This document shows positions 1 to 9,420 of a DNA stretch of 64,000 bases, piece by piece. How positions within the stretch are numbered: position 1 is the stretch's first letter; every line of letters starts with the position of its first letter. The notes beneath the pieces are model-generated. The model was not told the origin of the DNA, made no database searches, and worked only from the letters and a program-made list of their open reading frames with translations. The translations under genes were made by a program, and so were the position numbers. Origin of the DNA: Lacihabitans sp. CCS-44 (lineage in GTDB: Bacteria > Bacteroidota > Bacteroidia > Cytophagales > Spirosomataceae); the NCBI RefSeq assembly GCF_024343735.1, contig NZ_RJUE01000006.1:1-64000 (forward strand). The letters are read 5' to 3'.

Positions 1-6
1 GTGTAT

Positions 7-23
7 TTCGGTCTTTGACCGAA
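7..23. repeat. REP-like hairpin at left flank of RAYT gene
   Basis: Perfect 7-bp inverted repeat TTCGGTC-TTT-GACCGAA lying 18 bases beyond the stop codon of the transposase gene. With the hairpins at 670-714 it brackets that gene, the usual arrangement for the short palindromes RAYT transposases recognise. It could also serve as the 3' end structure of the transcript. Confidence 0.5.
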
Positions 24-40
24 GTGAAACATTATGCATT

Positions 41-643
41 TTACCACTCATTAATTTCAATAATACTATTTTGTTTTGTAAAATCAATTATTGGAACAGA
101 AGCAATGCAAACATCAATAATTCCTTCCTTTCTAACATAATTTGATGCACTTGAATAAACGTAATCAGAAGCTTTAGTTACAATTCCAGACCTAACCGGG
201 TTCATATGAATATAATTAAGCTTTGTCCAGAAGAACTTCTCAGAAAATATTTCTTCAGGATGGTTACCATATTCCCAAAATTGATACTTGCTATTTCTGC
301 TTTGACTTTTTGCAGCAAATTCAAATCGTTTCAACATCCAATCTGACCTACTCTCCGGACCAATTGAAATTGTCTCAAGTATTTTTTTTGCTGTAAATAC
401 CTTAAAATCCCTAACTAAATCTGACAAATTCCCAGTTTCTGCTTGAAAAATTACATGAATATGGTTACTCATAATTACATATCCGTGCAGAATTAATCCT
501 TTTTGTTTTTGACAATATTTCAAACTTTCAGTTACTATATCACGATAAATCTTCCTCGTAAAAATATCTACCCAATCTACAACAGTAAATGTCATAAAAT
601 GTGGTTTACTTTGATTACGTATTTGATATCCTCCTTTCTCCAT
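41..643 (-). CDS. REP-associated tyrosine transposase (RAYT, Y1/IS200-like family)
   Basis: A 200-residue single-strand DNA transposase of the Y1 HUH class. The metal-binding HUH motif is visible as HIH at residues 61-63 in the typical context MSNHIHVIF. The candidate nucleophile is Tyr144 in KLNYIHMNPVRSG, which matches the YIHxNPVRAG block of RAYT proteins. Length is usual for the family and the frame is intact. RAYTs are generally single-copy, domesticated relatives of IS200/IS605 transposases that act on short extragenic palindromes; matching hairpins sit on both sides here (7-23 and 670-714). It is on the same strand as the M20 peptidase upstream, with about 100 bases of hairpin-rich DNA between, so it may be read from its own weak promoter or by read-through. 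Whether it is active cannot be judged from sequence. Confidence 0.88.
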   Translation of the reverse strand: MEKGGYQIRNQSKPHFMTFTVVDWVDIFTRKIYRDIVTESLKYCQKQKGLILHGYVIMSNHIHVIFQAETGNLSDLVRDFKVFTAKKILETISIGPESRSDWMLKRFEFAAKSQSRNSKYQFWEYGNHPEEIFSEKFFWTKLNYIHMNPVRSGIVTKASDYVYSSASNYVRKEGIIDVCIASVPIIDFTKQNSIIEINEW

Positions 644-669
644 ATTCTCTTATTCAGATATTTTTTTCT

Positions 670-714
670 GCGGCTACAAGCCGCGATTCACACGTACGAA
701 GGAAATATCCTTCG
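670..714. repeat. Two adjacent REP-like hairpins
   Basis: Two perfect inverted repeats side by side: GCGGCT-ACA-AGCCGC (670-684) and CGAAGGA-AATA-TCCTTCG (697-714). A third, imperfect element with repeated GCACAGCTTT-like words follows to about 730. They lie between the peptidase stop and the RAYT start and are GC-richer than the surroundings. They probably are RAYT target palindromes, and may also protect the 3' end of the peptidase mRNA. Confidence 0.6.
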
Positions 715-745
715 CACAGCTTTGCAATGCACAGCTTTAGAACCA

Positions 746-2035
746 TCATTTCAAAAGCCTATAAATCAACAAAGTACTTCTTTTAATTAATTTCGGATAT
801 TCTTTGATGTTCATCGTTTCGGTGGGTGTGTGTGCACCTGAGCCTGAAGCACCGAGGCCATCGAGACAATCCACATAATCTGCCACATAACTAATATCTC
901 CTGCACCTCTTGAGCCTGGGTCGCCTTCTTTTACGGCTCCCATGCCGAGGTCGATACTTACTTGGCTGAGCACTTTCATGATATTTCTGTTGCCTTCGGT
1001 TGGAGGCATAGAGGGTATGCCGTCTTTAAATCTGATTTGAGCAGAAGTTTGATTCAGGTTTCTTTTTACGATCTCCTGCATTTTTTGTCTAGCGACAATC
1101 TTCTGATTTTCAGTTAGAAATCTTAAATCTCCTGTCACTATAGTGCGTTTGGCTATGATATTGGTTTTGCCCAAAGAAATGCCTTTAGCTTCGGTTTCGT
1201 CATAGTTCACAAACGAACCTCCCACTATCTGACCAGGATTGAAGGTCAAATATTTTTCCTTACTCAAAGTTTCCCTGAATTCATTCAAAATACGCGAAGC
1301 TTCATAAATAGAGCCATAACCTGCACCTTCACTGAAAATCCCTGAGGAATGGGCTTGTTTGCCAGTTACGATGAGCGTCCAGCCGCTTGCTCCTCTCCTA
1401 GCCGTGGTGGCTATACCAAAGCCAGCGGTGGTTTCATAACCCAAGGCTACATCGCAAGCTTTGGCTCTTTCTATAAAGTCAGCCCTGGATATCGAAGTCG
1501 GTTTTCCGGACTCTTCTTCATCTCCAGTAAAATATACGGTTATATGCCTATCTTCCAGCAAATTGAGTTGATGTAAAGCCTTCAAAGAAGCCAAAATCAT
1601 CACATCTCCACCTTTCATATCGTTTACGCCTTGACCAGAGGCCGTGGAATCATTCACAATCGTAAAAGGCGAAAACTCCATAGATTTCTCGAAAACAGTG
1701 TCTAAATGACCAATTAAGAATAGTTTTTTGCCTTTATTGCCTTTCCTTGTGGCCACAAAATGGCCTGCTCTGTTCATGGAGTCTGGCAAAGAAATCCATT
1801 CGGTTTGAAAGCCAATCTTATCAAATTCCCTTTTGAATATTTCCCCAACTTGCCTTACGCCTTCTTTGTTGAGCGTTCCTGAATTGATATTGACAACTTC
1901 TTCCAATAATTTGAAGGTTTCAGCATAATTGGCCTCTACCAATTTTATCAGGTCAGCTTCGGTTTTATCTATTTTTTGAGAAAAACCAATAAAACAAAAA
2001 TTCGAAAGAATGATTAAGAGTACAAACCTTTTCAT
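746..2035 (-). CDS. Exported M20 family metallopeptidase (glutamate carboxypeptidase-like)
   Basis: A 429-residue zinc peptidase of the M20/CPG2 group. An N-terminal signal peptide (residues 1 to about 19, ending GFSQ) sends it to the periplasm. The two-zinc site is complete: His110 in GHLDT, Asp139 in the NDMKGG bridge motif, the DEEESG block with catalytic Glu173 and ligand Glu174, Glu201, and His402 in GAHTPTE. The lid/dimerisation domain lies roughly at residues 205-325. By family it removes C-terminal residues, often glutamate, from peptides or folate-like substrates; the actual substrate is unknown. The start codon overlaps the stop of the upstream cvfB-like gene by four bases (ATGA), so the two are probably co-translated. 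No T-rich terminator follows; the hairpins at 670-714 may end the message. Confidence 0.88.
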   Translation of the reverse strand: MKRFVLLIILSNFCFIGFSQKIDKTEADLIKLVEANYAETFKLLEEVVNINSGTLNKEGVRQVGEIFKREFDKIGFQTEWISLPDSMNRAGHFVATRKGNKGKKLFLIGHLDTVFEKSMEFSPFTIVNDSTASGQGVNDMKGGDVMILASLKALHQLNLLEDRHITVYFTGDEEESGKPTSISRADFIERAKACDVALGYETTAGFGIATTARRGASGWTLIVTGKQAHSSGIFSEGAGYGSIYEASRILNEFRETLSKEKYLTFNPGQIVGGSFVNYDETEAKGISLGKTNIIAKRTIVTGDLRFLTENQKIVARQKMQEIVKRNLNQTSAQIRFKDGIPSMPPTEGNRNIMKVLSQVSIDLGMGAVKEGDPGSRGAGDISYVADYVDCLDGLGASGSGAHTPTETMNIKEYPKLIKRSTLLIYRLLK

Positions 2036-2883
2036 TTGTCAGAAGATGTTTGATTTAAGACTATAGAATCGTCTTTGATTAATATTTTTTTGTCTTTATA
2101 AAGCACGCCAATGGCCTTTTTGAAGGCTTTTTTACTCATTTCTAAAACTTCTTGTATCTCGATGGGGTCAGAACTGTCACTCAAATTCAAGGTACCGCCC
2201 GATTGTTGAAGTTTGTCCAAAATAGCTTTTTGATTGGGTTCTAAAGTCTTCAAGAAACCTAGCGGTTGTAGCGAAATATCAATCTTTCCTTCGTCTCTAA
2301 TCAACTTCACGTAGCCTTTGGTAGTATCGCCCCAAGCCAATCTACGGAATGTTTCGTTTTCATAAACCAAACCTTTGTAGAGATTATTTACCACCACATT
2401 ATGCCCCAATTCGGTCTTTTCAAAAACCAGTAAATCTACTTCTTGGCCTTCATCCAAATCTACACCATCCAGATTTTTGAAATATTTATGCACTTTGGCA
2501 GAAGCCACCACGCGGTCGGTTTGCTCATCGAGATATAAATAAACAGGCACATACTGCCCTTTTTGTAGCTTATGATTTTGCTCTTTAAATGGCACAAAAA
2601 GGTCTTTTTCCAAGCCCCAGTCAAGGAAAGCACCAAACTGTGTTGCTGCCACCACTTCAAGAATAGCGAACTGATTTAGAAGAATTGAAGGCTTCAAAGT
2701 AGTTGCGATAAGCCTATCTTCTGAGTCTCTGTAAATAAAGACTTCGATGCTTTCGCCAATCTGGGCATTTTCAGGAATGTATTTATGTGGTAAAAGCACA
2801 TCGTTGCCTTCATCATCGCCCAAATACATGCCCACGCTTGTACCCCTTAATATCTGTAATGTATTGTATTTTCCTACTTCCAT
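2032..2883 (-). CDS. cvfB: CvfB-like S1 RNA-binding protein
   Basis: A 283-residue cytoplasmic protein that matches the CvfB/YitL family: tandem S1-type OB folds followed by a C-terminal winged-helix domain. The first S1-like module is at about residues 5-65 (YLGDDEGNDVLLPHKY), the second at 70-135 with GAFLDWGLEKDLFVPF, a third at about 145-215, and the last 60 residues, with SKKAFKKAIGVLYK, form the winged helix. In Staphylococcus CvfB affects virulence gene expression; in Bacteroidota its role is not established, RNA binding being the safe inference. The gene overlaps the downstream peptidase by four bases. Family assignment is firm, function is not. Confidence 0.82.
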   Translation of the reverse strand: MEVGKYNTLQILRGTSVGMYLGDDEGNDVLLPHKYIPENAQIGESIEVFIYRDSEDRLIATTLKPSILLNQFAILEVVAATQFGAFLDWGLEKDLFVPFKEQNHKLQKGQYVPVYLYLDEQTDRVVASAKVHKYFKNLDGVDLDEGQEVDLLVFEKTELGHNVVVNNLYKGLVYENETFRRLAWGDTTKGYVKLIRDEGKIDISLQPLGFLKTLEPNQKAILDKLQQSGGTLNLSDSSDPIEIQEVLEMSKKAFKKAIGVLYKDKKILIKDDSIVLNQTSSDK

Positions 2884-2956
2884 ATTTTTTGTATTCGATG
2901 CTAAATTACAAAAAAAAGAGGATAGAGACTTTATGATTGCTCAATTTGCAGTCAAA

Positions 2957-3700
2957 CTATTTGAATAATATCAGCAAAGCTCCTAAAAATGTTATTGCCA
3001 TTACGAGCTTTCTGAAATGGGCATCGTTGACCTTACCCACAAGTTTTAAGCCTATATAAAAGCCAATCATCAATGCAGGCAAAACGATGAGATCGAGCAG
3101 TAGAGTTTGTGTAGTGATGTTGTTCCAGAAAATAATTTGGAAAGGTAATTTGAAAAAATTTATAACCAAAAATATCCAGGCAGCTGTACCAATAAAGGTG
3201 TTTTTGTCCAATTTTAAAGCCAAAAAGTAAATGTTTGATATAGCTCCAGCCAAATTGCCCATCATGGTTACAAAGCCCGCCAAAAGGCCCATTCCGGTAC
3301 TGAACCATAGCTTGGAAGGGAAACTTGTATTCTTTGATCTTTCGGAATAAACCATTATGACTACCGTCAAAACGATAATGACGGATATCACTCTTTTAAA
3401 AAGTTGCTCATCGATTCCTTTTCCAAACCAAACACCACATAAAACACCTATAATCATGGCTGGAATGAGTTTCCAGAAATATTTCCATTCCACATGTCTT
3501 TTGTAAATTATTACAGCCAAGATGTCAGCAAAACATAAAAGTGGCAAAATAACTCCTGTAGAAGCTTTACCACCAAAAACAACGGCCATCAAAAGCACAT
3601 TGAGTACATCCAAACCTTTTATACCAGCTTTAGAGAAACCGATAATAAAGGCGGCTAAGACCATAAAAACCCATTGTAGAATAGAGAAATCTAGGTTCAT
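2957..3700 (-). CDS. TSUP family permease (TauE/SafE-like)
   Basis: A 247-residue integral membrane protein with about eight hydrophobic segments in two repeats of four, the layout of the TauE/SafE (TSUP) family. The N-terminal half carries the typical GFSKAGIKGL stretch around residues 21-30. Members move sulfite, sulfoacetate or other small organic anions across the inner membrane; nothing nearby identifies the substrate here. It is separated from the pyrophosphatase gene upstream by a strong terminator (3712-3749), so it needs its own promoter or read-through. Length is typical. Confidence 0.8.
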   Translation of the reverse strand: MNLDFSILQWVFMVLAAFIIGFSKAGIKGLDVLNVLLMAVVFGGKASTGVILPLLCFADILAVIIYKRHVEWKYFWKLIPAMIIGVLCGVWFGKGIDEQLFKRVISVIIVLTVVIMVYSERSKNTSFPSKLWFSTGMGLLAGFVTMMGNLAGAISNIYFLALKLDKNTFIGTAAWIFLVINFFKLPFQIIFWNNITTQTLLLDLIVLPALMIGFYIGLKLVGKVNDAHFRKLVMAITFLGALLILFK

Positions 3701-3711
3701 AATTAAGGGTT

Positions 3712-3749
3712 AAAAAAATAGCCACTCAAAATTGAGCGGCTATTTTTTT
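3712..3749 (-). terminator. Intrinsic terminator of the hppA-ompA fusion gene
   Basis: Long inverted repeat: AAAAAAATAGCC (3712-3723) pairs with GGCTATTTTTTT (3738-3749), with a further inner CTCAA/TTGAG pairing. On the minus strand the stem ends in a U-run. It lies 16 bases past the stop codon of the pyrophosphatase gene. Confidence 0.85.
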
Positions 3750-3764
3750 TATTTTCTTCGAAAA

Positions 3765-6407
3765 TTATTTTTTTCTAACCGAAACCGCAATTCTACGGTT
3801 TTGAGCTCTTCCTTCTTCTGTGTCGTTAGATGCTGCAGGATGTTGGTCTCCATATCCTTCAGATTCCAATCTTGTTGCATCAGTACCCAAAGCAACCAAA
3901 GCTGCTTTCACTGCTGCTGCTCTTTTCGATGACAACTCCAAATTAGACGCTGCCGCACCTACATTGTCTGTATATCCACCCAATTTGATGGTTACAGCTG
4001 GAAATGCTTTCAAGATTTCAGAAATGTTATTTACTTCTGAAAGTGAAGTTGAATCCAATTTATCGCTACCTGTTTCGAAATTCAAGTTTACAAAATTGAA
4101 CCAGTTTTCTTTTCCAGCCGACGAGTCTGGGCTTTCGACAAACTTAATCAATTGGTCTTCTATTCCTCCTTGTGCAAAAGAAAGATTAACACCAGTTGAT
4201 AGTTCTTTTGACAAAGTTTCTGCTGCAACAACCTCAGTTGCTGTCTCGCTAACCACAGCAGTACTTTTTTGAACAGCTATATAAGGAGCAATAACCAAAG
4301 AAACGATTGACATCAATTTGATCAAAATGTTCATTGAAGGTCCAGAAGTATCTTTGAAAGGATCACCCACTGTATCACCAGTAACTGCGGCTTTGTGCGG
4401 CTCAGAACCTTTCTTGTATGTTTTTCCGTCTATCAATACGCCTTTCTCAAAAGATTTTTTAGCATTGTCCCAAGCTCCACCAGCGTTTGATTGGAAAATT
4501 CCCATCAAAACACCTGAAACCGTAACACCAGCCAATAAACCTCCAAGAATCTCAGCAGAGCTTGTAGTTTCGAAAACTCCTTTAAATCCAAAACCAACTA
4601 AAACTGGCACCAAAAGAGCGATGGCTCCTGGCAATATCATTTGTTTGATAGAAGCTTTTGTTGAAATCTCCACACATTTTTCATATTCTGGCTGAGCTTT
4701 GTACTCCATTATACCTGGAATTTCTCTGAACTGACGACGAACTTCGTTCACCATTTCCATAGCAGCTTTACCAACAGCAGAAATGCATAATGCACTGAAA
4801 ATAAATGGAATCATACCACCCACAAACAAACCTGCCAACACTGGAGCTTTATAAATATCGATAGCTGAAATACCCGAAATACCAACAAAAGCAGCGAACA
4901 AAGCCAAAGAAGTAAGAGCTGCTGAAGCAATCGCAAATCCTTTACCAGTAGCAGCTGTAGTGTTACCTACGGCATCCAAATTATCCGTTCTTTCACGAAC
5001 TTCAGGAGGCAATTGAGACATTTCAGCAATACCGCCAGCATTATCAGCAATTGGACCGAAAGCATCTATAGCCAACTGCATAGCCGTAGTGGCCATCATA
5101 CCTGCCGCAGCTATAGACACACCATAAATACCTGCAAATGCATAAGAGAAAATGATACCCGCAGCCAAAACCAAAATAGGTAATACTGTAGATTCCATAC
5201 CTACTGCCAGACCACCGATGATGTTTGTAGCGTGGCCTGTTCCTGATTTTTCGATAATCGAATTAACAGGTCTTTTGCCCATGGCTGTATAATATTCTGT
5301 GATGATAGACATCAAAGTACCTACTACCAAACCTACAACAATGGCATAAAATACGTCCATTGAAGTGAACTCAAATCCTCTAAGATTAAGCGTTTCTGGC
5401 AAAATTTCTTTCACTAAGAAATAAGAAGCTATCAAAGTAATAACGATTGACATCCAGTTTCCTAGGTTCAAAGCATTTTGTACCGAGTCTGTTTCGTTTT
5501 TAACTCTTACAAAAAATGTACTTACCATTGAAGCCAACAAACCTACGCCAGCAATAAGCATCGGCAACAATACCGGTGAGAAACCACCATAATTGTCAGT
5601 AACGCTAATTTCTTGTCCCAAAACCATCGTAGCTAAAATAGTAGCCACATAAGAACCGAATAAGTCAGCTCCCATACCTGCTACGTCACCCACGTTATCG
5701 CCCACGTTGTCGGCAATTGTTGCTGGGTTTCTAACGTCATCCTCTGGAATTCCTGCTTCCACTTTACCTACCAAGTCAGCACCTACGTCAGCAGCTTTGG
5801 TATAAATACCACCACCAACACGAGCAAACAATGCGATAGACTCAGCACCCAAAGAGAAACCAGCCAACACTTCGATAGCTTGTCTCATGCCTTCAGAAGT
5901 TAATCCTTGGCCTTGAGCGAAAATATTATAAAATGCGATGAACAAGCCTCCTAAACCTAAAATAGCCAAACCTGCAACGCCCATTCCCATAACGGCACCG
6001 CCTGTGAATGACACATTAAGAGCTTTAGCCAATGAAGTACGAGCCGCGTGAGCAGTTCTAACGTTGGCTTTTGTGGCTACTTTCATACCTACATATCCTG
6101 CAAAAGCCGAAAAAATAGCTCCTATCAAAAATGCTACAGCAATTATTGGAGAAGAATGTATTGGATTTTCTGGAGTGCCTTTGTCCATACCCAACCAAGC
6201 CAATACAATGGCCGTAGGAATAGCAAACATGGCTAATACTCTCCATTCGGCTTTTAAGAAAGCGATGGCACCATCTGCAATGTAACCAGACAATCTCTGC
6301 ATGTTTTCGTCTCCAGCTTCTTGGCGAGATACCCAACTGAACTTCCAAGCTGTGTACAACAATCCAATGACCCCGAATAATGGAACCAAATAAACAATTG
6401 AATTCAT
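3765..6407 (-). CDS. hppA: Ion-translocating membrane pyrophosphatase with C-terminal OmpA domain
   Basis: An 880-residue fusion. Residues 1 to about 712 are a complete membrane-bound pyrophosphatase with about 16 transmembrane helices that couples PPi hydrolysis to Na+ and/or H+ export. Substrate-site motifs are present: [20 protein letters not shown] (233-252), [12 protein letters not shown] (448-459) and [15 protein letters not shown] (677-691). The GNTTAA motif (481-486) has Ala where potassium-independent enzymes have Lys, so it should be K+-dependent; in Bacteroidota this class is usually Na+-pumping (inference). After a polar linker (about 715-769) comes an OmpA-like peptidoglycan-binding domain (770-880) with GYTDNVG and LSSKRAAAV, carrying the Asp and Arg that bind diaminopimelate in OmpA. 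Both termini of these pumps face the periplasm, so the domain is placed to grip the cell wall. The open reading frame is continuous. It has its own promoter and terminator. Confidence 0.95.
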   Translation of the reverse strand: MNSIVYLVPLFGVIGLLYTAWKFSWVSRQEAGDENMQRLSGYIADGAIAFLKAEWRVLAMFAIPTAIVLAWLGMDKGTPENPIHSSPIIAVAFLIGAIFSAFAGYVGMKVATKANVRTAHAARTSLAKALNVSFTGGAVMGMGVAGLAILGLGGLFIAFYNIFAQGQGLTSEGMRQAIEVLAGFSLGAESIALFARVGGGIYTKAADVGADLVGKVEAGIPEDDVRNPATIADNVGDNVGDVAGMGADLFGSYVATILATMVLGQEISVTDNYGGFSPVLLPMLIAGVGLLASMVSTFFVRVKNETDSVQNALNLGNWMSIVITLIASYFLVKEILPETLNLRGFEFTSMDVFYAIVVGLVVGTLMSIITEYYTAMGKRPVNSIIEKSGTGHATNIIGGLAVGMESTVLPILVLAAGIIFSYAFAGIYGVSIAAAGMMATTAMQLAIDAFGPIADNAGGIAEMSQLPPEVRERTDNLDAVGNTTAATGKGFAIASAALTSLALFAAFVGISGISAIDIYKAPVLAGLFVGGMIPFIFSALCISAVGKAAMEMVNEVRRQFREIPGIMEYKAQPEYEKCVEISTKASIKQMILPGAIALLVPVLVGFGFKGVFETTSSAEILGGLLAGVTVSGVLMGIFQSNAGGAWDNAKKSFEKGVLIDGKTYKKGSEPHKAAVTGDTVGDPFKDTSGPSMNILIKLMSIVSLVIAPYIAVQKSTAVVSETATEVVAAETLSKELSTGVNLSFAQGGIEDQLIKFVESPDSSAGKENWFNFVNLNFETGSDKLDSTSLSEVNNISEILKAFPAVTIKLGGYTDNVGAAASNLELSSKRAAAVKAALVALGTDATRLESEGYGDQHPAASNDTEEGRAQNRRIAVSVRKK

Positions 6408-6450
6408 ATAATAACGGTTTAAATTAAGAATTTTAAATAAAAAAATCTGG

Positions 6451-6482
6451 CAAATTTAAGACGAGATAGACACACCAAACAA
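6451..6482 (-). promoter_or_regulatory. Candidate Bacteroidota promoter for hppA
   Basis: On the minus strand a perfect -7 box TAAATTTG (6458-6451) lies 21 bases after a TTG (-33 element, 6482-6480). This fits the TTG-N19-21-TAnnTTTG pattern of Bacteroidota and sits about 43 bases before the hppA start codon. Confidence 0.45.
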
Positions 6483-6559
6483 GTAAAACACAATTAAATC
6501 TAAAAAAATAAAAATTTAAGCCAATTATTTGACCCTCAGAAAGAGAACGTACGAAGAGT

Positions 6560-9394
6560 TTAGAAGCAATTGCCAATCTGAGCCTTGAAAATATTTCCTT
6601 TTTCTGCAACAAAACCGGGGCTTAAAATGATACTTTCTGAAGCCCGATAAATGACATTGGAAACAGGCTGAATTTTCTGAACTGAAATTAAATCTTTGGC
6701 AAAAATATTTTGGTTGGAATTTGCCATAATTACGCCATCCACATATTTATCTTCAGTGGCACGTAAGAAACTGAAATTGGTGGGCGGAGGAACAGGACAA
6801 TTCCAGTTTTGGTAGCAAACCGCTGTTATATTCAGGTTTGATTTCAAATTTTGGACTATAATTCCTGCATTTATTTCACCTGTACTCCACAAAACTGGAC
6901 CAGAACAACCCATGGCTATTAAAACATAATCAACAGAATCACAAATACTTACAGGAGAAACATGGGGAGCATTAGTCGAAATCTGATAAGAAAACGCTTG
7001 ATTATTGTCGTTTTGTCCCGTTACAGAATATTGATTTTGAGTGTTTTTTGAAAACTGAATATTGGTAGAATTCGCGATTTCCTCGGCTTGTGGAACGGTT
7101 ATGGAAACATTCTCAAAAGGAAAACCATAAATTTCAGGCGTACTTTTTACAAAAATCTCAGTCTTTTTCCTCGGTGAAGGACACAGACCCGTACATTGAG
7201 ATTGAGCATAATAATAATTTGAACCTAGTGGCAAATTATGTCTAACCAATTCTTCAGAATTTGAAAGAAGGTTTCCACCTATACTGGCATCCCACCAAGT
7301 AGTGGTTTTCACTGCCAAATGAGCATCCGTATACACTTTTATTCCAAAACCAGACACACACAGGGGATCTAAAAGAGAATTATCAATGGGCAATAATTTC
7401 CAAATACCATTTGGAAATTCGCCTACAAGAGTTGAAAATGCTGTTTGAGGGGAGAAATTGCCAGAAACTGGAGTAATACCTACAATTGGAGCATTGTTTT
7501 TAAAAACCATAGTCACCAAACCACTGCTTGTAGTTCCTCGTGCATAAGTTCCCTCCCCTATTAAATCAAAAAGCTGTCCTGAAGGCGATAACAACTTAAA
7601 ACCCAGTTCTTCATTAAAAGGTACACTACCGCCATCGGCAGTTGCACAGGATGTTGCCCCTCCACCGTCTTTTTTGTGCCAAGCTATGGTCACTTCTAAA
7701 GAATCGATAAGTCCTACGGCATCGGTCAAATCCACAGAAATATCAGAACCCGACTGCTCAAAACCATCAAAGCCAACTGTAGGACCAGTGTATATTTTTT
7801 GGTAAAAATCCGGAAAATCACATGCCGAAGCAGATGCCAAGAGGGTATCGAGTTTTCCTGAGCAATAACTATCTTCGATACTATTAACAGATGGGCTCGC
7901 TGCCTGAATAACATTATAAACGAGTGGCTTGGACTCAATAGTTTTCACACAAAAACCTTTGCTTACCGTTAAAGTGTAATTACCGTCTTGAAATGCCGTA
8001 AAACTATTATCCATATCGGGCAAAACCACTCCGTTGCGTTTCCAAACATACTCAACACCAGCCACTAAGGAAGTGGAAATGATAGCACTGTCCCCTACAC
8101 AAAAATATCTACTTGGTGATACACTCAAATTTATACTTGCTAAATTTTCATTCAAACATGCCACAGCATTCAACAAATTGACTCTTCCCGAGCCCAACTG
8201 ACCGGTAAAACTAGGATTAACCGCTGAAATATCATCAGCGGTCGATTTCAAAACACTTTCTAACTCAGCCATCGTAAGTGTCGGAAAACAAGACCATATA
8301 TAAGCCAAACATGATGAAACCAAAGGTGTTGCCATAGATGTTCCACTAAAAGAAGCATAGGCACCAAATGGAATTGTGCTCAAAATACCTCTTCCGGGAG
8401 CCGAAATATCGACTGTTCTACCATAGGAACTGAACGAACTTCGGGCATCGCTAATATCTAAACTTGCCACCGAAATCACATGATTATAGGCAGCAGGATA
8501 GCTGAGTTCGTCGTTATTATCATTACCAGCAGCCGCTACCACCACCACACCATTGTTATAGGCATAGTTGATAACATCCTGCTCCGCTTGTGAAAACCCC
8601 GGCCCACCCCAAGACAAACTCACTATTTTAGCTCCATTATCTACAGCCCAAACGATACCCTCAAAACCGTAATATATACTGTTGGCACTCCCATTATCTG
8701 GTGTGGCCTTTATTGGCATTATTTTCACTTTATTGTTGCCTGCCGAGGCTATTCCAAGAGCGTTATTTGTAACTGCTGAAACAATGCCCGCCACATGTGT
8801 TCCATGAGAAAAAGTGGCATTTGGTGGATTTGGGTCGGTATCAGGTGTCGATGACATATCTTTACCTGCCACCATGTTGGCTGCCAAGTCAGGGTGGTTG
8901 GTCTGAATGGCGTTATCCACAACAGCCACCACTACAGGACTTCCACCAGGATTTACATCCCAGGCTTGATCTGCTTTTATTTTTGCAAGTGACCATTGCG
9001 AGCCAAAGTCAGTGTCGTTAGGAGTTGAGATAATTTTGCGAACTGGCACTTTCTCCACATATACGTAATAACCATCAAGTTTAAGTTGGTCGATTATATC
9101 GTCTATCTTGTCGGAATCTTTGAGTTTTAGTCTTATGATATTGTTTAAATCCTTATTTTTGAGGTTTGAAAACGGTTTTTCTACTTTACTTATATTAGAT
9201 TCTGCTACGGTGTTCGAAAGAAAAGGCGTCTCAGTAGCTACATTTAATGTTTTGGTCGTAGATTTTATCTTTTTCCCAAATTGTGGTTTTACTTTAATAT
9301 AAATTTCTCCCTCTGAGAACTCCGTGAGTTTTTTTTGAGAAAAACCATTAACATAAAACAACATCGTAAAAATTAACCCTATCCAATATTTCAT
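6560..9394 (-). CDS. Secreted subtilisin-like serine protease (S8) with C-terminal adhesion/sorting region
   Basis: A 944-residue exported protease. Signal peptide residues 1-19, then a propeptide-like N-terminal region (about 20-130) and the S8 catalytic domain (about 133-415) with Asp160 (VVDNAIQTNHPDL), His197 (SHGTHVAG), oxyanion Asn291 (AAAGNDNN) and Ser353 (SGTSMATP): all catalytic residues are present. The following part looks like an Ig-like segment (about 423-495) and a P-domain-like jelly roll (roughly 540-690, with DLTDAVGLIDSLEVTIAWHK and FPNGIWKLLPID). The last 45 residues (ILSPGFVAEKGNIFKAQIG, then NCF-COOH) resemble a C-terminal module found on many secreted Cytophagales proteins, with a penultimate Cys. 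It does not look like the standard T9SS type A domain. The role is extracellular proteolysis; substrate unknown. It is divergent from the PIG-L gene across only 26 bases. Confidence 0.88.
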   Translation of the reverse strand: MKYWIGLIFTMLFYVNGFSQKKLTEFSEGEIYIKVKPQFGKKIKSTTKTLNVATETPFLSNTVAESNISKVEKPFSNLKNKDLNNIIRLKLKDSDKIDDIIDQLKLDGYYVYVEKVPVRKIISTPNDTDFGSQWSLAKIKADQAWDVNPGGSPVVVAVVDNAIQTNHPDLAANMVAGKDMSSTPDTDPNPPNATFSHGTHVAGIVSAVTNNALGIASAGNNKVKIMPIKATPDNGSANSIYYGFEGIVWAVDNGAKIVSLSWGGPGFSQAEQDVINYAYNNGVVVVAAAGNDNNDELSYPAAYNHVISVASLDISDARSSFSSYGRTVDISAPGRGILSTIPFGAYASFSGTSMATPLVSSCLAYIWSCFPTLTMAELESVLKSTADDISAVNPSFTGQLGSGRVNLLNAVACLNENLASINLSVSPSRYFCVGDSAIISTSLVAGVEYVWKRNGVVLPDMDNSFTAFQDGNYTLTVSKGFCVKTIESKPLVYNVIQAASPSVNSIEDSYCSGKLDTLLASASACDFPDFYQKIYTGPTVGFDGFEQSGSDISVDLTDAVGLIDSLEVTIAWHKKDGGGATSCATADGGSVPFNEELGFKLLSPSGQLFDLIGEGTYARGTTSSGLVTMVFKNNAPIVGITPVSGNFSPQTAFSTLVGEFPNGIWKLLPIDNSLLDPLCVSGFGIKVYTDAHLAVKTTTWWDASIGGNLLSNSEELVRHNLPLGSNYYYAQSQCTGLCPSPRKKTEIFVKSTPEIYGFPFENVSITVPQAEEIANSTNIQFSKNTQNQYSVTGQNDNNQAFSYQISTNAPHVSPVSICDSVDYVLIAMGCSGPVLWSTGEINAGIIVQNLKSNLNITAVCYQNWNCPVPPPTNFSFLRATEDKYVDGVIMANSNQNIFAKDLISVQKIQPVSNVIYRASESIILSPGFVAEKGNIFKAQIGNCF

Positions 9395-9420
9395 TCTAAC
9401 ATAATTACTATTACAAATTT

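Noticed and set aside
503-790. Plus-strand frame across the RAYT start and hairpins
   Set aside because: Covers the REP-like hairpins and the ends of two real genes on the other strand; no domain.
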